Assembly: GCA_033063855.1 (NCBI GenBank)
Contig: CP093830.1
Location: 16,368,854 to 16,432,853 of the forward strand
Direction: 5' to 3'
DNA length: 64,000 bases
Source: Smittia aterrima
Lineage: Eukaryota; Arthropoda; Insecta; Diptera; Chironomidae
The position numbers were made by a program, and so were the translations under genes. This document shows positions 23,243-36,070 of this stretch, one piece after another; the stretch's first letter is position 1; each line of letters starts with the position of its first letter. The notes below the pieces were generated by a model. The model did not search any database and was not told the DNA's origin. It saw nothing but the letters and a program-made list of their open reading frames with translations.

Positions 23243-26200
23243 ATGGATAAAGACCATCCCACAACGTCTCAAAAGAACAACAATGACGAGAGTACTGAGG
23301 AGGAAATTATTGAAGATATATCGATCGCTGAAGAGTTTACGGACTCCGATGATGACATTCCGATATTTCTCAACGACGAATCCGATTTTGGAGACAAGAA
23401 ACGACAACTCTTTGACATTGATGATGAAAAATTCTTTCTCGATGATGTCGACAAGTTTTTGTCAGGCGACAATATCGCGAAACATTTCAAGCCGCTAGAA
23501 AATGATCCAGAAGAAGTGAAAGAAAACATTGTGCCTTCAAACAGTAATGCAAATCCTGAAAAGATTCAAAAGACTACAAAAGCTTTAGGAGAAAGTTCTC
23601 ATTACAAAGAGTTATCGCCGATGAATGAAGACGTGATACTGATAAATGACAAGAAAATTAGTTTAAGTGCATTGAAGAAAGTTCAAAGCGGATCGTCGAT
23701 GCCAGTGGAAGAGACTCGACAATTTACTAGTTTAAATTTCCCGAAAGTCCCAGCTGCAGTGTCATTGCGAACAAGTCACAGCCTAGATCTCGATTTATCT
23801 TTGGGTAATTCGGACGATTCATTGAATGATAGCATTGAGCATGAGAACTCTATCGACGAGATTATTGAGCACCACGAGTATCGCTCCGAAATGTCAGATA
23901 CGTCAGAATCTGAAGACAATAAGAAAATAACAGTACAATTGGAGATACCAAAGATCGAAGAGAAGGAAGAAGTTGTGGTTGTTAAGAAAATGGAAAAAGT
24001 AACTCCAGATTATCTTAAGGAACCGCTTGACGATATCACAGAAGAAGAATCAGAAGCAGAATCCAAAGAACATCCTGTACCTGTAAAATCAAGCATAATT
24101 GAAAGAGGAAGTCAATTTAGAGCTATTCTCGAACACACTTTACTGCCGGCAAGATCATTTGAAAAAGAAGATTCAGACATTTTGCAAACTCTCGGTCACA
24201 GCCACAGCTTAGACTTGTCGAATAAGACAATAAAAGAGCTCCAAGATATTGTCATTGAAAAGGATTCCTGTTTGGATGCTTTGAATCTCCAACTCAGCGC
24301 TTTAGCTCGACGTGAAAGCTTGAAGGATGGAACTGGTAGAGAATCATTGAAAGAATCAGCTCCATACAGTATCGCGACGTCGGCCTCAACTGAATATCGA
24401 ACCATTAATGAAGACTTCAATCTAAAAATCCTCGACATTGAGAACGAGCTTCATGAGAGAGCTTCTTGCATCGAGCAATTAAAAGAAAAACTTCACATGA
24501 CAGTTCAAGAGCGCGAACAATTTCAACTCGAAAGTGAGAAGCTTGCACAGGAAGTTTTAGAGTTGAGAACTAAGGTTGCTGGAGTGGAATCTATGAGAAG
24601 CTCGGACGAGGACAGAACTGTTATTTCAGCTTCACGTATCAATGATTTTAGACGAGCACTACCAGAAGATGAAGCTGCTTGCTTCACTAAAGTTTGGTCA
24701 AAGTTTGAAAACTTCCACAAAAACGAAATCGAACAAATCAAAGTTGGACATGAAGAGGAAATCAAACGTCTAACTCAATCACTCGACAATGAAAAGCATC
24801 AAACCGAAGCTGAAATAAATCGATGGCGTCAACTGTTGGAGAACGTCAAGAGTACAGCTCCAGAGATTAAAGAGTTGCGACATGAGCTCGAATTAAAACA
24901 TTCAAAGGAAATGGAAGAACTTCGTGAATACTTTGAGAAGCGATGTGTTGACATGGAAAAGCAATATTCCGAAGACGTCTTCTCTCAGCACAGCAAACGA
25001 TTGGAAGATGTAGACACTGATGGATCTGATAATGAAACGCTTCCCGATGATGACCTTCCTATCAACGACAGTCCAAAGAAAACTGCAAAAGAATCTCCAG
25101 TTAAACGGCGAAGTCTAATGCAAACCTCAGCTCTCTCAACAGCAATTGATGAAGATATCATCTTTGACGTAGAAGAAGTGAAACAAGTATTTAACGATAA
25201 GATCAAAGATATTAATAAGAAACACGAGGAACTCGTCGAAAGCCTCAAAACAAAACTTAAACGATATGAACACAGCTTCTCACATGGCGAAGAGCTTTCG
25301 GTAAGTTTCCACAAATCATTTTTCATTCTAACTAATTATCCGCATGTCTTCTTGTCCTTTAACTAAAACAACTAATTTTCTAATCACACAATCACATAAA
25401 TGTTATTCAGTCACATCAACCCGAACCTGATGCACAACACGCTTTGCTTTCTGATGTCAACGCTGACAATGAACTCAGTAAAATTATTAATGAGTACGAG
25501 CGTCGTTTGGAAGAGCAAGTGGCACTGGCACGAGAAGACGTTCTCCATGAAATCGAGAATCACATTCAGGTAATATCGCTAATAAGCTAATCCTCATCTC
25601 CCTTGTTGGCTTTCTCTGTGGAAACTAAAACTCTTTCGAAGATCTCTCCCAATATTCTTTTTCGAAAATTACTTTCAACAAAAATGAGTTTATGCTTGAG
25701 AGAGTTTTCTCTGAGCGATCAGCACGACTCGGCCTTAAACATAAACACATCAAACGCGTGCGAAAGCATCGAGGAGCATGTAAAGAACACGAGAAGGAAA
25801 TATTTTTAGACATTTCTCTGAAGACAATTGAGGAGAGTGAAAGACATTTTCGGCTTCTTACGTTTATTTAATTCGCGGAGGTGAATGGAGTGCACAGGAC
25901 AAGCTTGAAAAGTCCTAATTGATAATTTTACTTTTAAACTAAATTAGTGCGTGGAATAATTAATATTTAACATTCTTTGTTACTTAAATAATTTCTTGGA
26001 AAATAATTCGCGAATTCTTTAAGAATTTAGCAGAAACTAAAAGTGAAAGTGAGTTGACAAAGACGAAAATTTCGTGAAAATTTTCTTTGCAATCCTCGTG
26101 TGACTTGGTGCAAAGTTTAATTGCGGATCATTTAAAGAATGTGCGCAATATGAAACAAAAATGTTCGCCAACACAAATTTTGATCTCTGCATTGGTTCAA

Positions 26201-29200
26201 ATGAGAAATGATAGCAGCAGTTGCTTTCGACAGATCCACGCGGCATGAATGGATTTGTATTCAAACTATTTGATGTCTTGGGAAAAAGAAAACATTTCTG
26301 GAGAAATTTAATTTTAGCGTCGTTTTTCTTCTTGTCACTTCAAAGTTCATTACCATTTGGTAGCATAAAGCTAAGTGCGATAACTCAGTTCTCTCGATAT
26401 CTCATAAATCATAAAGCACTTTGCCTTGGAATATTTAATCCAAAGTCCTCAATTCGACCCTCGAAGCTTAGTAATAAATTTGATGTTTTTCACATTTTCA
26501 AGTTTCCACGTCTCAAGTTGCCCCAGATCGAAAACATCTGAACGAACTTGAACCATCAAAAGTCAGAGCCATGGGGCCATACACAAAATTTATCGTCGAT
26601 ATCTTCTGACTGGGAATCACCCAACTCGCGACCATTAAAAAAAATAACACGAGTGAGATAAATGTCTCAAGCTTGTTGACAGAAAAGCGGATGGAAAATC
26701 TTTGTGTTTTCCCCCGATTTATTTTGAAAATAGCGGGGGAGACATTGCTTCGAAAATTTACGACACAAACGATCATGCTTCCGGAACTTCAGCCAATGAT
26801 TTGACTAATGAATCAACGGATAAGACAAATCACTCTAACACGATGATGAAAATTAACTCGGGACTATTTTTAAATCGCAAATAGCTCGGGATGTTATTGT
26901 TGGTGAATGCATAAAGCAGCATGATCATCGATTTGGGAAGCAATTGTTTACGATGTTACGAAAGTAATTTCCATGTGGTCCGCACTCATCTTCAAAGCGT
27001 GAAATCATCTAAATTGAATACTCCAGAACATTTCGAAATTCTCTCGTGTGATTATGCGAACGCGATTTCCAAAATTTCTCTCCCGTTTCATTTTCTCGGA
27101 GCTCGAATCAACTGAGATCATCTCTTTGTATTCAAATTGTGTTTGATGTTTGACGCGAGTTCGTGGCGTCTGTTTTAAATCTCATTTAATTAATTCTTTT
27201 ATATCAAATTAAAGTGCAGCAAATATAAACTAAGAATCCCTTTTGTAGGCTCTTTTATCGGAGAACTCACGAGACGATAGCCATTGGCCACCAGAGCTGA
27301 TTTTACTTCGCGAGAAACTGACCGCCAAAAGTCAGTTAGAAATTGCTCAGTTGAAGATAAAGCATGAGGAAGAGGTAAGAGGCATTGCTCTATCAATTGA
27401 GTGAGACTATTTGAAATTGTTTTTGGGTCGCCACTTCTTATCGCAAAAATGACGACGTCTCATTATATTTTGTGTTTTGTCCGTCGGCAATCGCTTTAAT
27501 ATTCTTGTCATCGTGTGAAAAATATGTTTCTAGTTCTATTTGCGATGCGAAGTGAAAATTGTGGGAATTTTATGAGTAATTCTTATCATAACAAATTTTC
27601 ATTTTCTTCGGTAGATGGCTCGGATGAAGACTGAAATTGAGCTGCAATTGCAGCGTCGTCTTAAACGACATGCAGTCTTTGATGGAAATCGTGATCTCGA
27701 GAAAATCATATCAGAACGCGACAATCTACGTGAATTGTCAGCATCATTACGATTCACACTTTGTGAATTGGCTAAGTATTTTTCAAACTGTGAAGATGAC
27801 TTGAACAACACTGTACATGAAGAACTAATCAAAGGAAGCGAGAATGGACAGGAAACGGAATTCAACATATCAGTTATCTCTAGCAATACAAAACGGCTGG
27901 TAACATTCAAGCCAGACATTTCCAGTCTTATCGCAATTGTCGAGGATCCAAAACTTCTTGAATTCATTTCGAAGAATTCCGATGACGGCGGCAGCTTGGT
28001 TCAAATCAACATTGTTGACTGTCTCGAGCGACTCAACTCTGAAGCAAACAACATTCTTGGTTTATCAGAAGCGCTTTGCAAACGAAATAAATTCGACAAC
28101 AGTACTGACAAGTTGTCTGAGAAAGCTGATAGCTGCGAAGAAGAAGATGGGTTAAAGAGAAGTCACTGTAAATCGCTAGACTTTTATGAGAAAGCTCACA
28201 GTGACGACAAGACGGAAAATGCTGTGCAGAGCCTTCCGATGTTTCTCGAGGAAATCGAAGCTTCGGAATTGCACGAAAAACTTGTTGAACTCAAAAATCA
28301 ACTTCTTAAAGCAGAGGAAGAAAAGCAAAATCTCCGATCGGAATTGACAAAAATTGTCAAGAGAAGCAGTAGCTTAGAGCAGGAGCTGCAAGAGGCAAAG
28401 AGCCAACTGGAGAGTTTTTCGGGACCAAAAGAAACTGTCACTGAAGGGTAAGTTGATCAAAACTTTTTTAATCTGATTCAATTTATATAATTTAATTTCA
28501 TTTACTCTTCAGCTTCGGAACAAAAACTCCAACTGATTTCGCTGACAAAAGTTTTTCTTTAATCGAACTTCAAGAAAAAGCTAAAAATTTCCTCACAGCT
28601 TCGGCTAACAGTTCAGCAATTGACAATGCAGTTATAGTTTACAATTTGATTGAAGATTTTTGTCGTGAAACTGATCGACACATGGAGACAGAGAAACGGA
28701 ATCAAGATGATCTTCATTTGCAGGTGAGAATTTTTATTGCTTCTTCTGCTTCTTTTGGAAAATTCTCTTGAAAATCCTTCGAGTGAGCTTGAAAATGATT
28801 ATAACGATGAATAAGAATGCAAAAGATGCGACTGCGAGCGTCGCATAAACATCAATCAAATTAAACTCGATAAAGCTCATTGTTCTCCCAGTAGCTTTCA
28901 AATAATGGGCGCCGTTTTGTCGTATTGTGTGTTCAGTCCAATAAACAACAGATTGCTTTGGATCTAATGGACGGTCTTTGAAGATCTTTGATATTCTCTT
29001 AGCGTTAAAATCATATTTTGGGTTGGTAAGCAATTCATTGATGGCACTTGAAAAGTTTTCTTCGGTGATGTTAGTAAAATCAAGTGTTAGCGCATATCCC
29101 TTTGAGACTGCGCGTCTTAAGTTCATCGTCTGATCCCCGAAGAGTGGAATTCCAAGTAAAGGGACGCCCTCAGACAGCGCTTCAGTTGTTCCGAGATTTC

Positions 29201-32200
29201 CACCATGAGTTATGAAGAGTTTAACATTTGGATGGGCGACAATATCGCGTTGTGGAATCCACGATCCAATCATGATATTGCCTGGATTACCAGGAAGCGT
29301 TTCATTCTCATATTTCCATAAAACTTTTTGCTTTAGTTTCCCAAAGGTCTTGACAAAAGCTTCTCGTTGTTGAGTCGTCCAGTCAGTACTTTGAACAAAC
29401 GATCCCATTGAGAAAAGAATAACGCCATCCTTGGCTGAGTCCAAAAATTTCTTCATATCATCGGGAAGCGGTTTAGTTGGTTGTACGTGAATTCCGTTGA
29501 TTGGAATCATGTTTGGCATGAGAGGTCGAGCTGACGACATGCTTATGTGACTGTTCATGAATAAAATCGACAAACTCTTGTGCACTTCATCGAACGGAAT
29601 CGTTGCTTTCGGGAAATATTTCTCGTAGATCTTTCGGTGATTTCGGAGATTATACAAGTTGTATGCTAACGCCTCTAAAGATGAGTAAATTGTATTTTTC
29701 ACGCGCTGTGCGAAAGTCATTGTATCAGGAAGCCCGACAAAAACATTCGGCACATATGAGTACGGCGACTGATTCCCTACGAAAACATCATTCCAATAGA
29801 CTCCGTCGAAAGTGTTGACTCCAATGACAGGACAGTTGAAGTGTTGTCCGAATCCTAAAAGAGAATCAATCGCAAAGAGCTCCACGATAACGGCATCAAA
29901 CTTTTCATTTGAATTCATGAGATTTTGAACATCTTTGTTGCTAAGAACAAATTCTGCCATTTGACTTCCAATTGAGAAAATAAAGAAAATTGACAACATT
30001 GGATTCATTTTAGCAAATTCAAATGGATTCATTTCAGTTGATTCTGTAAACGATAAGATAAACATAAAAGGTTTGAATCGATATCACTTACGATTGTGTA
30101 ATCTTACGGTCTTCTTGCATTTGATCCATCAAATTTGGAATAATGATTTCTTTATAATTCGCTCTTGTTCTTTTGGTTTTGAAAGCGCTGATCACTGTCA
30201 CTTCATGACCAGCCTCCGCCAATGCTTGCATGGTCGCCTCTCCGATTGCATAATGCGATTTGCTTCCGACTGGAAAGACTCCGAGAATTTTAGAAGAACT
30301 TGCGAGTGACGCACTCAAAGCGAAAATCAGAAAACTCAACTTCATTCTGTGAAGTTCGAACAATGACTGACAAAATTTCGTAAGCTCGAAAAATAATTGA
30401 CTTATCAACCTTATCTTTCAATTAATAGATAGAGGCAGCTGATAAACAATTGAAAGCTACCAGACAGTTTCTTGAAGATCAGGCATCGGAACGTGAGCAA
30501 GAAAGAGACGAGTTTAGTAAGGAGATCGAGAAACTTCGAATCATCGTCAAGGAGAAGGAAAAGGATAAAGCAGCTCAAGATAGCCTCACAAAAGACGTAA
30601 GTTGTTGTCGTATTCACATTTGATTTTCAAGTTTCTATTGACTGATTGCACGATCTTTTTGTATACTTTTCACGTAGTATTGATTTTATATTTTATTTTT
30701 GCAATTTTCTGTTCTTTTCTTCTACTTTTACACAATTTAAAAAATTTCATGTTGCACTTCGAAATTTGCATGTAAACTATTAGAAATTTGACCTTGGGAT
30801 TGTAATTGATTACGTAAGTTAAAGTTAAGTTAAATTATTGTAGATGGTTCATTGTAATTTACTTTTCTTCACAGATTGCCAACTTGGAAGAGCAAATTAA
30901 AGAACTTAACGCACAAGCTGCAGGATTCGCTGAGCAAAAAGCAAAATATGAAGAAGATCTCAAAGCGTCGATTGACAAAGTTTTCGATTTGCGAGAAATC
31001 ATCACAGATCTTGAGCTTCAAATTCAAACGAAAACTCTCAATGAAAATGTCCTTTCTGAAAAGTGTAAAGAATTAGAAAGTTATCTCGACCAGCAAAGTC
31101 AATCGATGAAGGAAGAACTTGACAGTGTTCGCGCGGATGTAGAAGAAGCAGGATATGCTGAAAGAATTCGCTATCTCGAAGAACAACTGAAACTTGTTCG
31201 TCCAACAGCAGAACAGAAGTTATTAAGTGACCAGATGACTTCACAATTGAAGACGATTGAGATGCTTCTCGATCGTAAAACGAAAACTCTTGAAGCTTTC
31301 CATGCTCTAGCGTCTGCTTGCTCCACAACCTGCAGTAGTCCATCAGAGGATGTCTCACGTGGAATGGATCTCGATGGATCAGATTCCAGTCCCTTGCGAA
31401 TTCCAAAAATGTCAACAGAAGGAAGTTTCCTGCCTTTCGAAGAAGTTCAACGAATTCTCGAGAAACTCTCAAAACACAATCGAGTCGAAGAAGCGACAGT
31501 TAAGAAAGTGACGGATCTCGAAATGCAGGTCAATGGCATGAGAGCGAACTATCACGTAAGTTTTTCTTCTGAAGAAGAAAAGATGAAAAATCGTTTGTTT
31601 ATAATTTTTGTTTGAACATCTGCCGAGCGTCGCATGTGTTGCATTGTGCAATGGAGATTCTTCATGATTGAGCATAAACAAAAAATTGTTTTAAAGAAAT
31701 AGCCGACCTCGAGCGGAATTTCGAAAATAACTTTTCTTGCCATTCCATTCTCCTCCTGAGATTATTTCTTGCGATATCTTTAACGCATTGAGAGCGTTGA
31801 AAAAACTCCCCTCACACTATTTTCTTCTCTCGACTCATTAATGACAAGCATACACCACATGCACTCGCCTCCGAACACATCGCCCGCAACACTCGAACAA
31901 TTTATTTTTAATTTTTCTATTCGAATGAAACAGAAATCTCATTTTTATGAAAACTGATTCCTCGCTCTTTCTCTTCACATCGCGAGATGGATTCAATTGT
32001 GCCTTCTTTCTCAGAAAGTCTTTTCAATTAGTTCGCTTTCTATGCGACAATCGCGCGGATATCTTTTAAATCGCGATATCTTTTTGTGTGAATTCGAGTT
32101 AAAACTGTAGTTGTCGACTGGATGAAACGATTGTTTTTCTGGTCAAGCCAGCAAGCGGCAGACGAAGCTGGAAATATGGAAAACTTTTCTGTGAGTTAAC

Positions 32201-35200
32201 CGGTCATTCGCAATTTCCGTAAATTCGCTTCATTTTGATGATCTACATCATTATTTTCATTCTCTCCCTCTCGCGTCACACATTGCCGATGTATTTTTAG
32301 CATTTCAATTTGTGAATATTTTCGAAAAATTGCTTTACGCGATTCGCTCTTGATTCGATGTAAATCAGTTTACATTAAACCGTTCAAATGATAGAATGCA
32401 GTATTTTGACGAAAACTTTCTTGTGCTTCCATTACAGGAAATACAGCAGGAGAAGGATATTCTTCAAGAGCGTATGTCAGAGCAGTTGATGAAGATCTCG
32501 TCTCTTCAGTCAAGATTGGATGAGCAGAGAATTCGTGCCGAAGAATTAAATAAGCAGAGCACTTCTGATTTGACGCTGCGCAATCACGACCTTCAAAATG
32601 AACTGTCGAGTCTCAGAGAGACACTAACAGCGCGAGATAAACAAATTGCAAATCTGAATCAGCTTTTGGAGCATAGCAAGAAGATAATTGACCGACAAGA
32701 ACATGAACTTGCCTTCAGTGGCGATAACGACAAATCTCTCGTTGATCGATATGAAGATGAATTGAAGAAGCAATCGGATGAGATTCAGCGACTCAAAACG
32801 AAGATTCAGACCGAGATGATTAACAAGGTTGCTCTTCCTGATTTAATGGAAACAATGCTCGCTGAGAAAAATGACGAAATTGACAGCTTACGAGAACAGC
32901 TGATGTCCAAAGAGAGTGATGACGTGACTCAACAGAAAATCGTGGAGCAAATTTTTGCCAAAACCTCAACCTCCGATAACTCCAGTACTCCACCAGCAAG
33001 CTGCGTAGGTGGAACCATTTTGAGTATGATTTCTGAATATGACGAACCAGACCCTCTTCGTCGAATGGCAGATTCTGGAGCTCAGTTCCAACCTCAACCA
33101 ATTAATGTAAGAAAACAATAATTTTTGGTTTAGATTTGATTTAATAAATATTTTCTCGATTCGTTAGGCTCCATCGAAGCATGAAACATTTAACTTCAAC
33201 GATATGACTGCTTCAACTCAATCTGAATTCTTGACCGACAAAGCAACTGCCGATTCCTCTTCTAAAGTTGACTCGCCACCTCAGATGCCTTCAAATGTTC
33301 ATCTGGTTCCCAGACATTTGACGTTTACTTCAAATGATGAATCTTCAATGATGAATGATGTCAACAAATTGCGAAAAGAGCTTGAACAAATCACCAAAGA
33401 AAAAAATGAAGCCGTCGAGAGTCTTCGAGCAGAGCTGACAGCGAAGGCTGATGAAATGTCAAATTTGCAGCTGGATCTTGCAGCTAAAGTAAAGCTCTAC
33501 GAGGATTTGACGAATGAAAAGAAGGAAGTCGAGCGTGAGCTTGACGATGTACGTGTCAGCATGATGAGATTCAGTGCTTACGAGACAACACTTAAGAAGA
33601 AAGACGAGGAACTCAATAATTCCTTAATCAAGATCAAGCAGCTTGAGATGGAACTGAAATCTCAAAATCAAGATTTGGAAAATCTCCAAATTTCGATGAG
33701 CGAAAAAGACGTAAACATTCAAAAGCTATCACAAGAACTCACAGTTCATCAAAACAAATGCAAGGAGAATGAGAGAATGCTCATTGATTTAGAGCGTTTG
33801 AAGAGTCAAGTTACATCTTACAACGATGTCATGACGGAAAAAGAAAATCTTCTTAAGAAACTAGAGCAGGATCTCATGAAGTATGTGAAAAGCGAAAATG
33901 AGTTGCTTGAAAAGGCAGAGCATTGCGATAAACTTCTATTTGTAAATCAACAACTAGAATCGGACGTCGACTATCTCAAACGTGAATTGTCAATTAAATC
34001 GTACGCCTTAGAGAAATGCAAGATTGATCTTCAAGACATGGAACAGAAGGTTGATAGCTTGAAGAAAGAAGATGATGTGCTTGTGATGGAAGACAATCGC
34101 AATATCTCCGTTGAAGAAATCACAGCGAAGCTTGAGCGAGAACTAAACTATTCAGCGGAGCTTGATGGAAATATTATCAAAGCTATTGAAAGCGAAAGTG
34201 AAATCAACTCTGAACTCGAAGATCTAGGTGGCAAACGTCCAAGTCGCTACCAAGAAAAAATGAAGAAACTTGAAGACGAAATTGAAAGTCTGAAGAAGCA
34301 GTATCAGAAGATTTCAAGTGAACTGGATGAAGAGAAGAAGAATTCTGATTCCATTCAAATGCAAGACGCCTCCCTCATTGAAGCGATTAAGATTCGATTG
34401 GAAGCTGCGCTGGACAATGAAAACGTTTTAAAGAAACTTCTTGATGCCGAACGCCATAAAACAGAATCACTCTCAACTCAGCTCACTGGAGTTCAAAGAA
34501 CTAAATCATTCGACAATTATCTTCTGTTCAACAAATCATCCGTACCAGATTCACCTCGTCGGCTCGCAAAACTTAATGAATTCGAGTCGGAAGTAGTATC
34601 GCGTCTTGAAAGTGAGATTAAGCTCTTGTCATCACAAAACGAACGAGAACGTGATCGAGTAGTTGATCTCCAAAAAGTTCTTGATCGGGAGCGTGATCGC
34701 TTCACCAAAGCTATTGCAGACCAACAAGAATACAGCGAACAAATAAAGAAGGAAGTGAAGAGACTTGTTAACGATAAGGAGCAGCTCGAAAGTGAGCTCG
34801 ATCAACTGCATGATCTTAAAATGAAATATTTCGAGCTCGAACGAGAAAAGGATAAGCTAATGGATACGATTCGTGTATTGCGCAATGATATTGATCGCAG
34901 TTCAAAGAGAGAAACTAAACTAGCTGATGCCTTGCTTAAAGAATCTGATGGCAATGACTCCGTTCCAGAACAATTCATGCAAAAACTCAAGGAAATAAAC
35001 AAGTCCCTCGCTGATAACGTTCGTGAGAATCATCAAATGGCAGAGACTCTTCATATTCTAACCGAAGAGCGAAGATCATTGCAACTTAAAATTGCCGAAT
35101 TAGAAAACAACGGCAGCGTCGCTCATTTCCAAAACTACAACAATCAAGACTTGGAAGAGCGAGCTAATCACTTATTCGCGAAGTACATGCGATGTGAAAG

Positions 35201-35735
35201 CTTCAGAAAAGCTCTCGTTTATCAAAAGAAATTCTTGCTGATTACGATCGCATCTACGATTGGATTTGGAAATGTTCAACTTCCGCTTTTCAAAGCAGAT
35301 TCGAGAAAACGAAAATCGTTCAGGTAATAATTTGTTAAAACTCATCATTCACATTATTGAACTCTGTTTCTTTCCAGATCCGTCATTCTTGTTGTGATTG
35401 CAATCGAACGAATGAAGTACATCGCGCGTAGATGGACTGGAAAAAGAATGTCGGCTAAAATCGTTTTCTCCGCACAGCCAAAACGTTCACAGTCAGCTAC
35501 CAACAATAACTGGGCTACCTTTGCACGAATGGAAAACAATTTCCAAATCATGAATACGCCGCCTTCAAGAGACCGACCAGAAAACAGAAATTATCCTGAA
35601 CGTCCAACGACTGGCTTTCAATTGCCTTCACCTTCTCATTTCATGAAGCAAGCTCCGCTTTCACGAATATTCAATGTGCCAGAAGTAGAAAAGAAGAAAA
35701 GTGCAGACATTCTTCAGAGATTATTTGACTCGTAG
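23243..35735 (+). CDS. Plp: Pericentrin-like protein with C-terminal PACT domain
   Basis: Predicted join: 23243..25300, 25411..25569, 27249..27374, 27615..28447, 28513..28723, 30429..30596, 30875..31555, 32438..33106, 33168..35323, 35378..35735. This gives 2472 residues and all phases close. The N-terminus is acidic and disordered (MDKDHPTTSQKN...). The rest is mostly heptad-rich coiled coil with many KLE/ELE-type runs. The last two exons encode the PACT centrosome-targeting domain: KYMRCESFRKALVYQKKFLL, then VILVVIAIERMKYIARRW. The family anchors pericentriolar material and the centriole/basal body, so it acts in mitosis and in sensory cilia. The long introns 25570-27248, 28724-30428 and 31556-32437 contrast with the usual 50-60-bp introns. 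The second of these holds a UGT gene on the other strand and the third a candidate alternative start exon. The start is the first ATG of a long open frame. Confidence 0.92.
25570..27248 (+). other. Long Plp intron
   Basis: This 1.68-kb intron holds several short open frames on both strands (for example at 25682 and 26221). None has acceptor/donor sites in a phase that would fit the flanking phase-0 exons, and none matches a known family. It may contain regulatory sequence; I cannot name any. Confidence 0.4.
28734..30345 (-). CDS. UDP-glucuronosyltransferase nested in a Plp intron
   Basis: Predicted complement join 28734..30043, 30108..30345, giving 515 residues, a normal UGT length. The signal peptide is MKLSFLIFALSASLASSS. 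The first intron uses donor C|GTAAGA; the nearby GTAAGT at 30091 would break the frame. The sugar-nucleotide signature region reads ITHGGNLGTTEALSEGVPLL, followed by the usual GDQ (FGDQTMN). A C-terminal membrane helix (about residues 480-502) precedes a lysine tail ending KKQKKQ, which fits a KxKxx ER-retrieval signal. The enzyme conjugates UDP-sugars to small lipophilic compounds in the ER lumen, in detoxification or pigment/odorant clearance. It is antisense to Plp and lies wholly inside intron 28724-30428. Confidence 0.9.
32122..32190 (+). CDS. Plp: Candidate alternative first exon of a short Plp isoform
   Basis: ATG 32122 encodes MKRLFFWSSQQAADEAGNME and three more residues, then meets a strong donor, TCT|GTGAGT, in phase 0. 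The next Plp exon at 32438 also begins in phase 0, so splicing would give a short protein with the C-terminal coiled coils and PACT domain. This explains why the intron is unusually long. No promoter element was proven, so the call is inference. Confidence 0.5.
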
Positions 35736-36070
35736 GCATGATCCTCATCAGATGTTTAAGTATTTCACTCAAATTAGAAAATTAGAATTAAACCTTTTGC
35801 ACATTTTTTGTATGAACATTCTTACTTTAGTTTTTTCATTTAGAGTTTGTCGTTGATTTCATTAGACACAGAGATATGTGAAAATATTTTAAGAAAAATT
35901 TAAGAATAAATAAAAATATTTAAAATAATTTAACGCTCTTCGATTTTTAAATTTTATTCTGTCATCTCAGTTGAATTTTCTTTTGTTGATTTTGTGCGTA
36001 GAAAGAAAAATTCATTAAAACATCCTAAACAATAGAATTAAGTTAAATTTAGCTCGAATTAATAAGGAAA
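35736..36070. other. Plp 3' UTR and Atg6 5' flank
   Basis: Overlapping AATAAATAAA at about 35904 gives a likely Plp poly(A) signal. The remaining AT-rich 160 bp should hold the Atg6 promoter; no TATA box is obvious. Confidence 0.5.

Noticed and set aside
23269..25326. Several minus-strand ORFs (serine-rich) opposite Plp exon 1
   Set aside because: Serine-rich antisense frames are the usual shadow of E/D/K-rich coiled-coil coding sequence.
25603..25813. Overlapping ORFs in the long Plp intron
   Set aside because: No acceptor/donor pair gives a phase-0 exon, and there is no coiled-coil character.
30088..30107. GTAAGT donor at 30091 for UGT exon 1
   Set aside because: Using it puts exon 2 out of frame with an early TGA; the GTAAGA donor at 30107 keeps UGT homology in frame.
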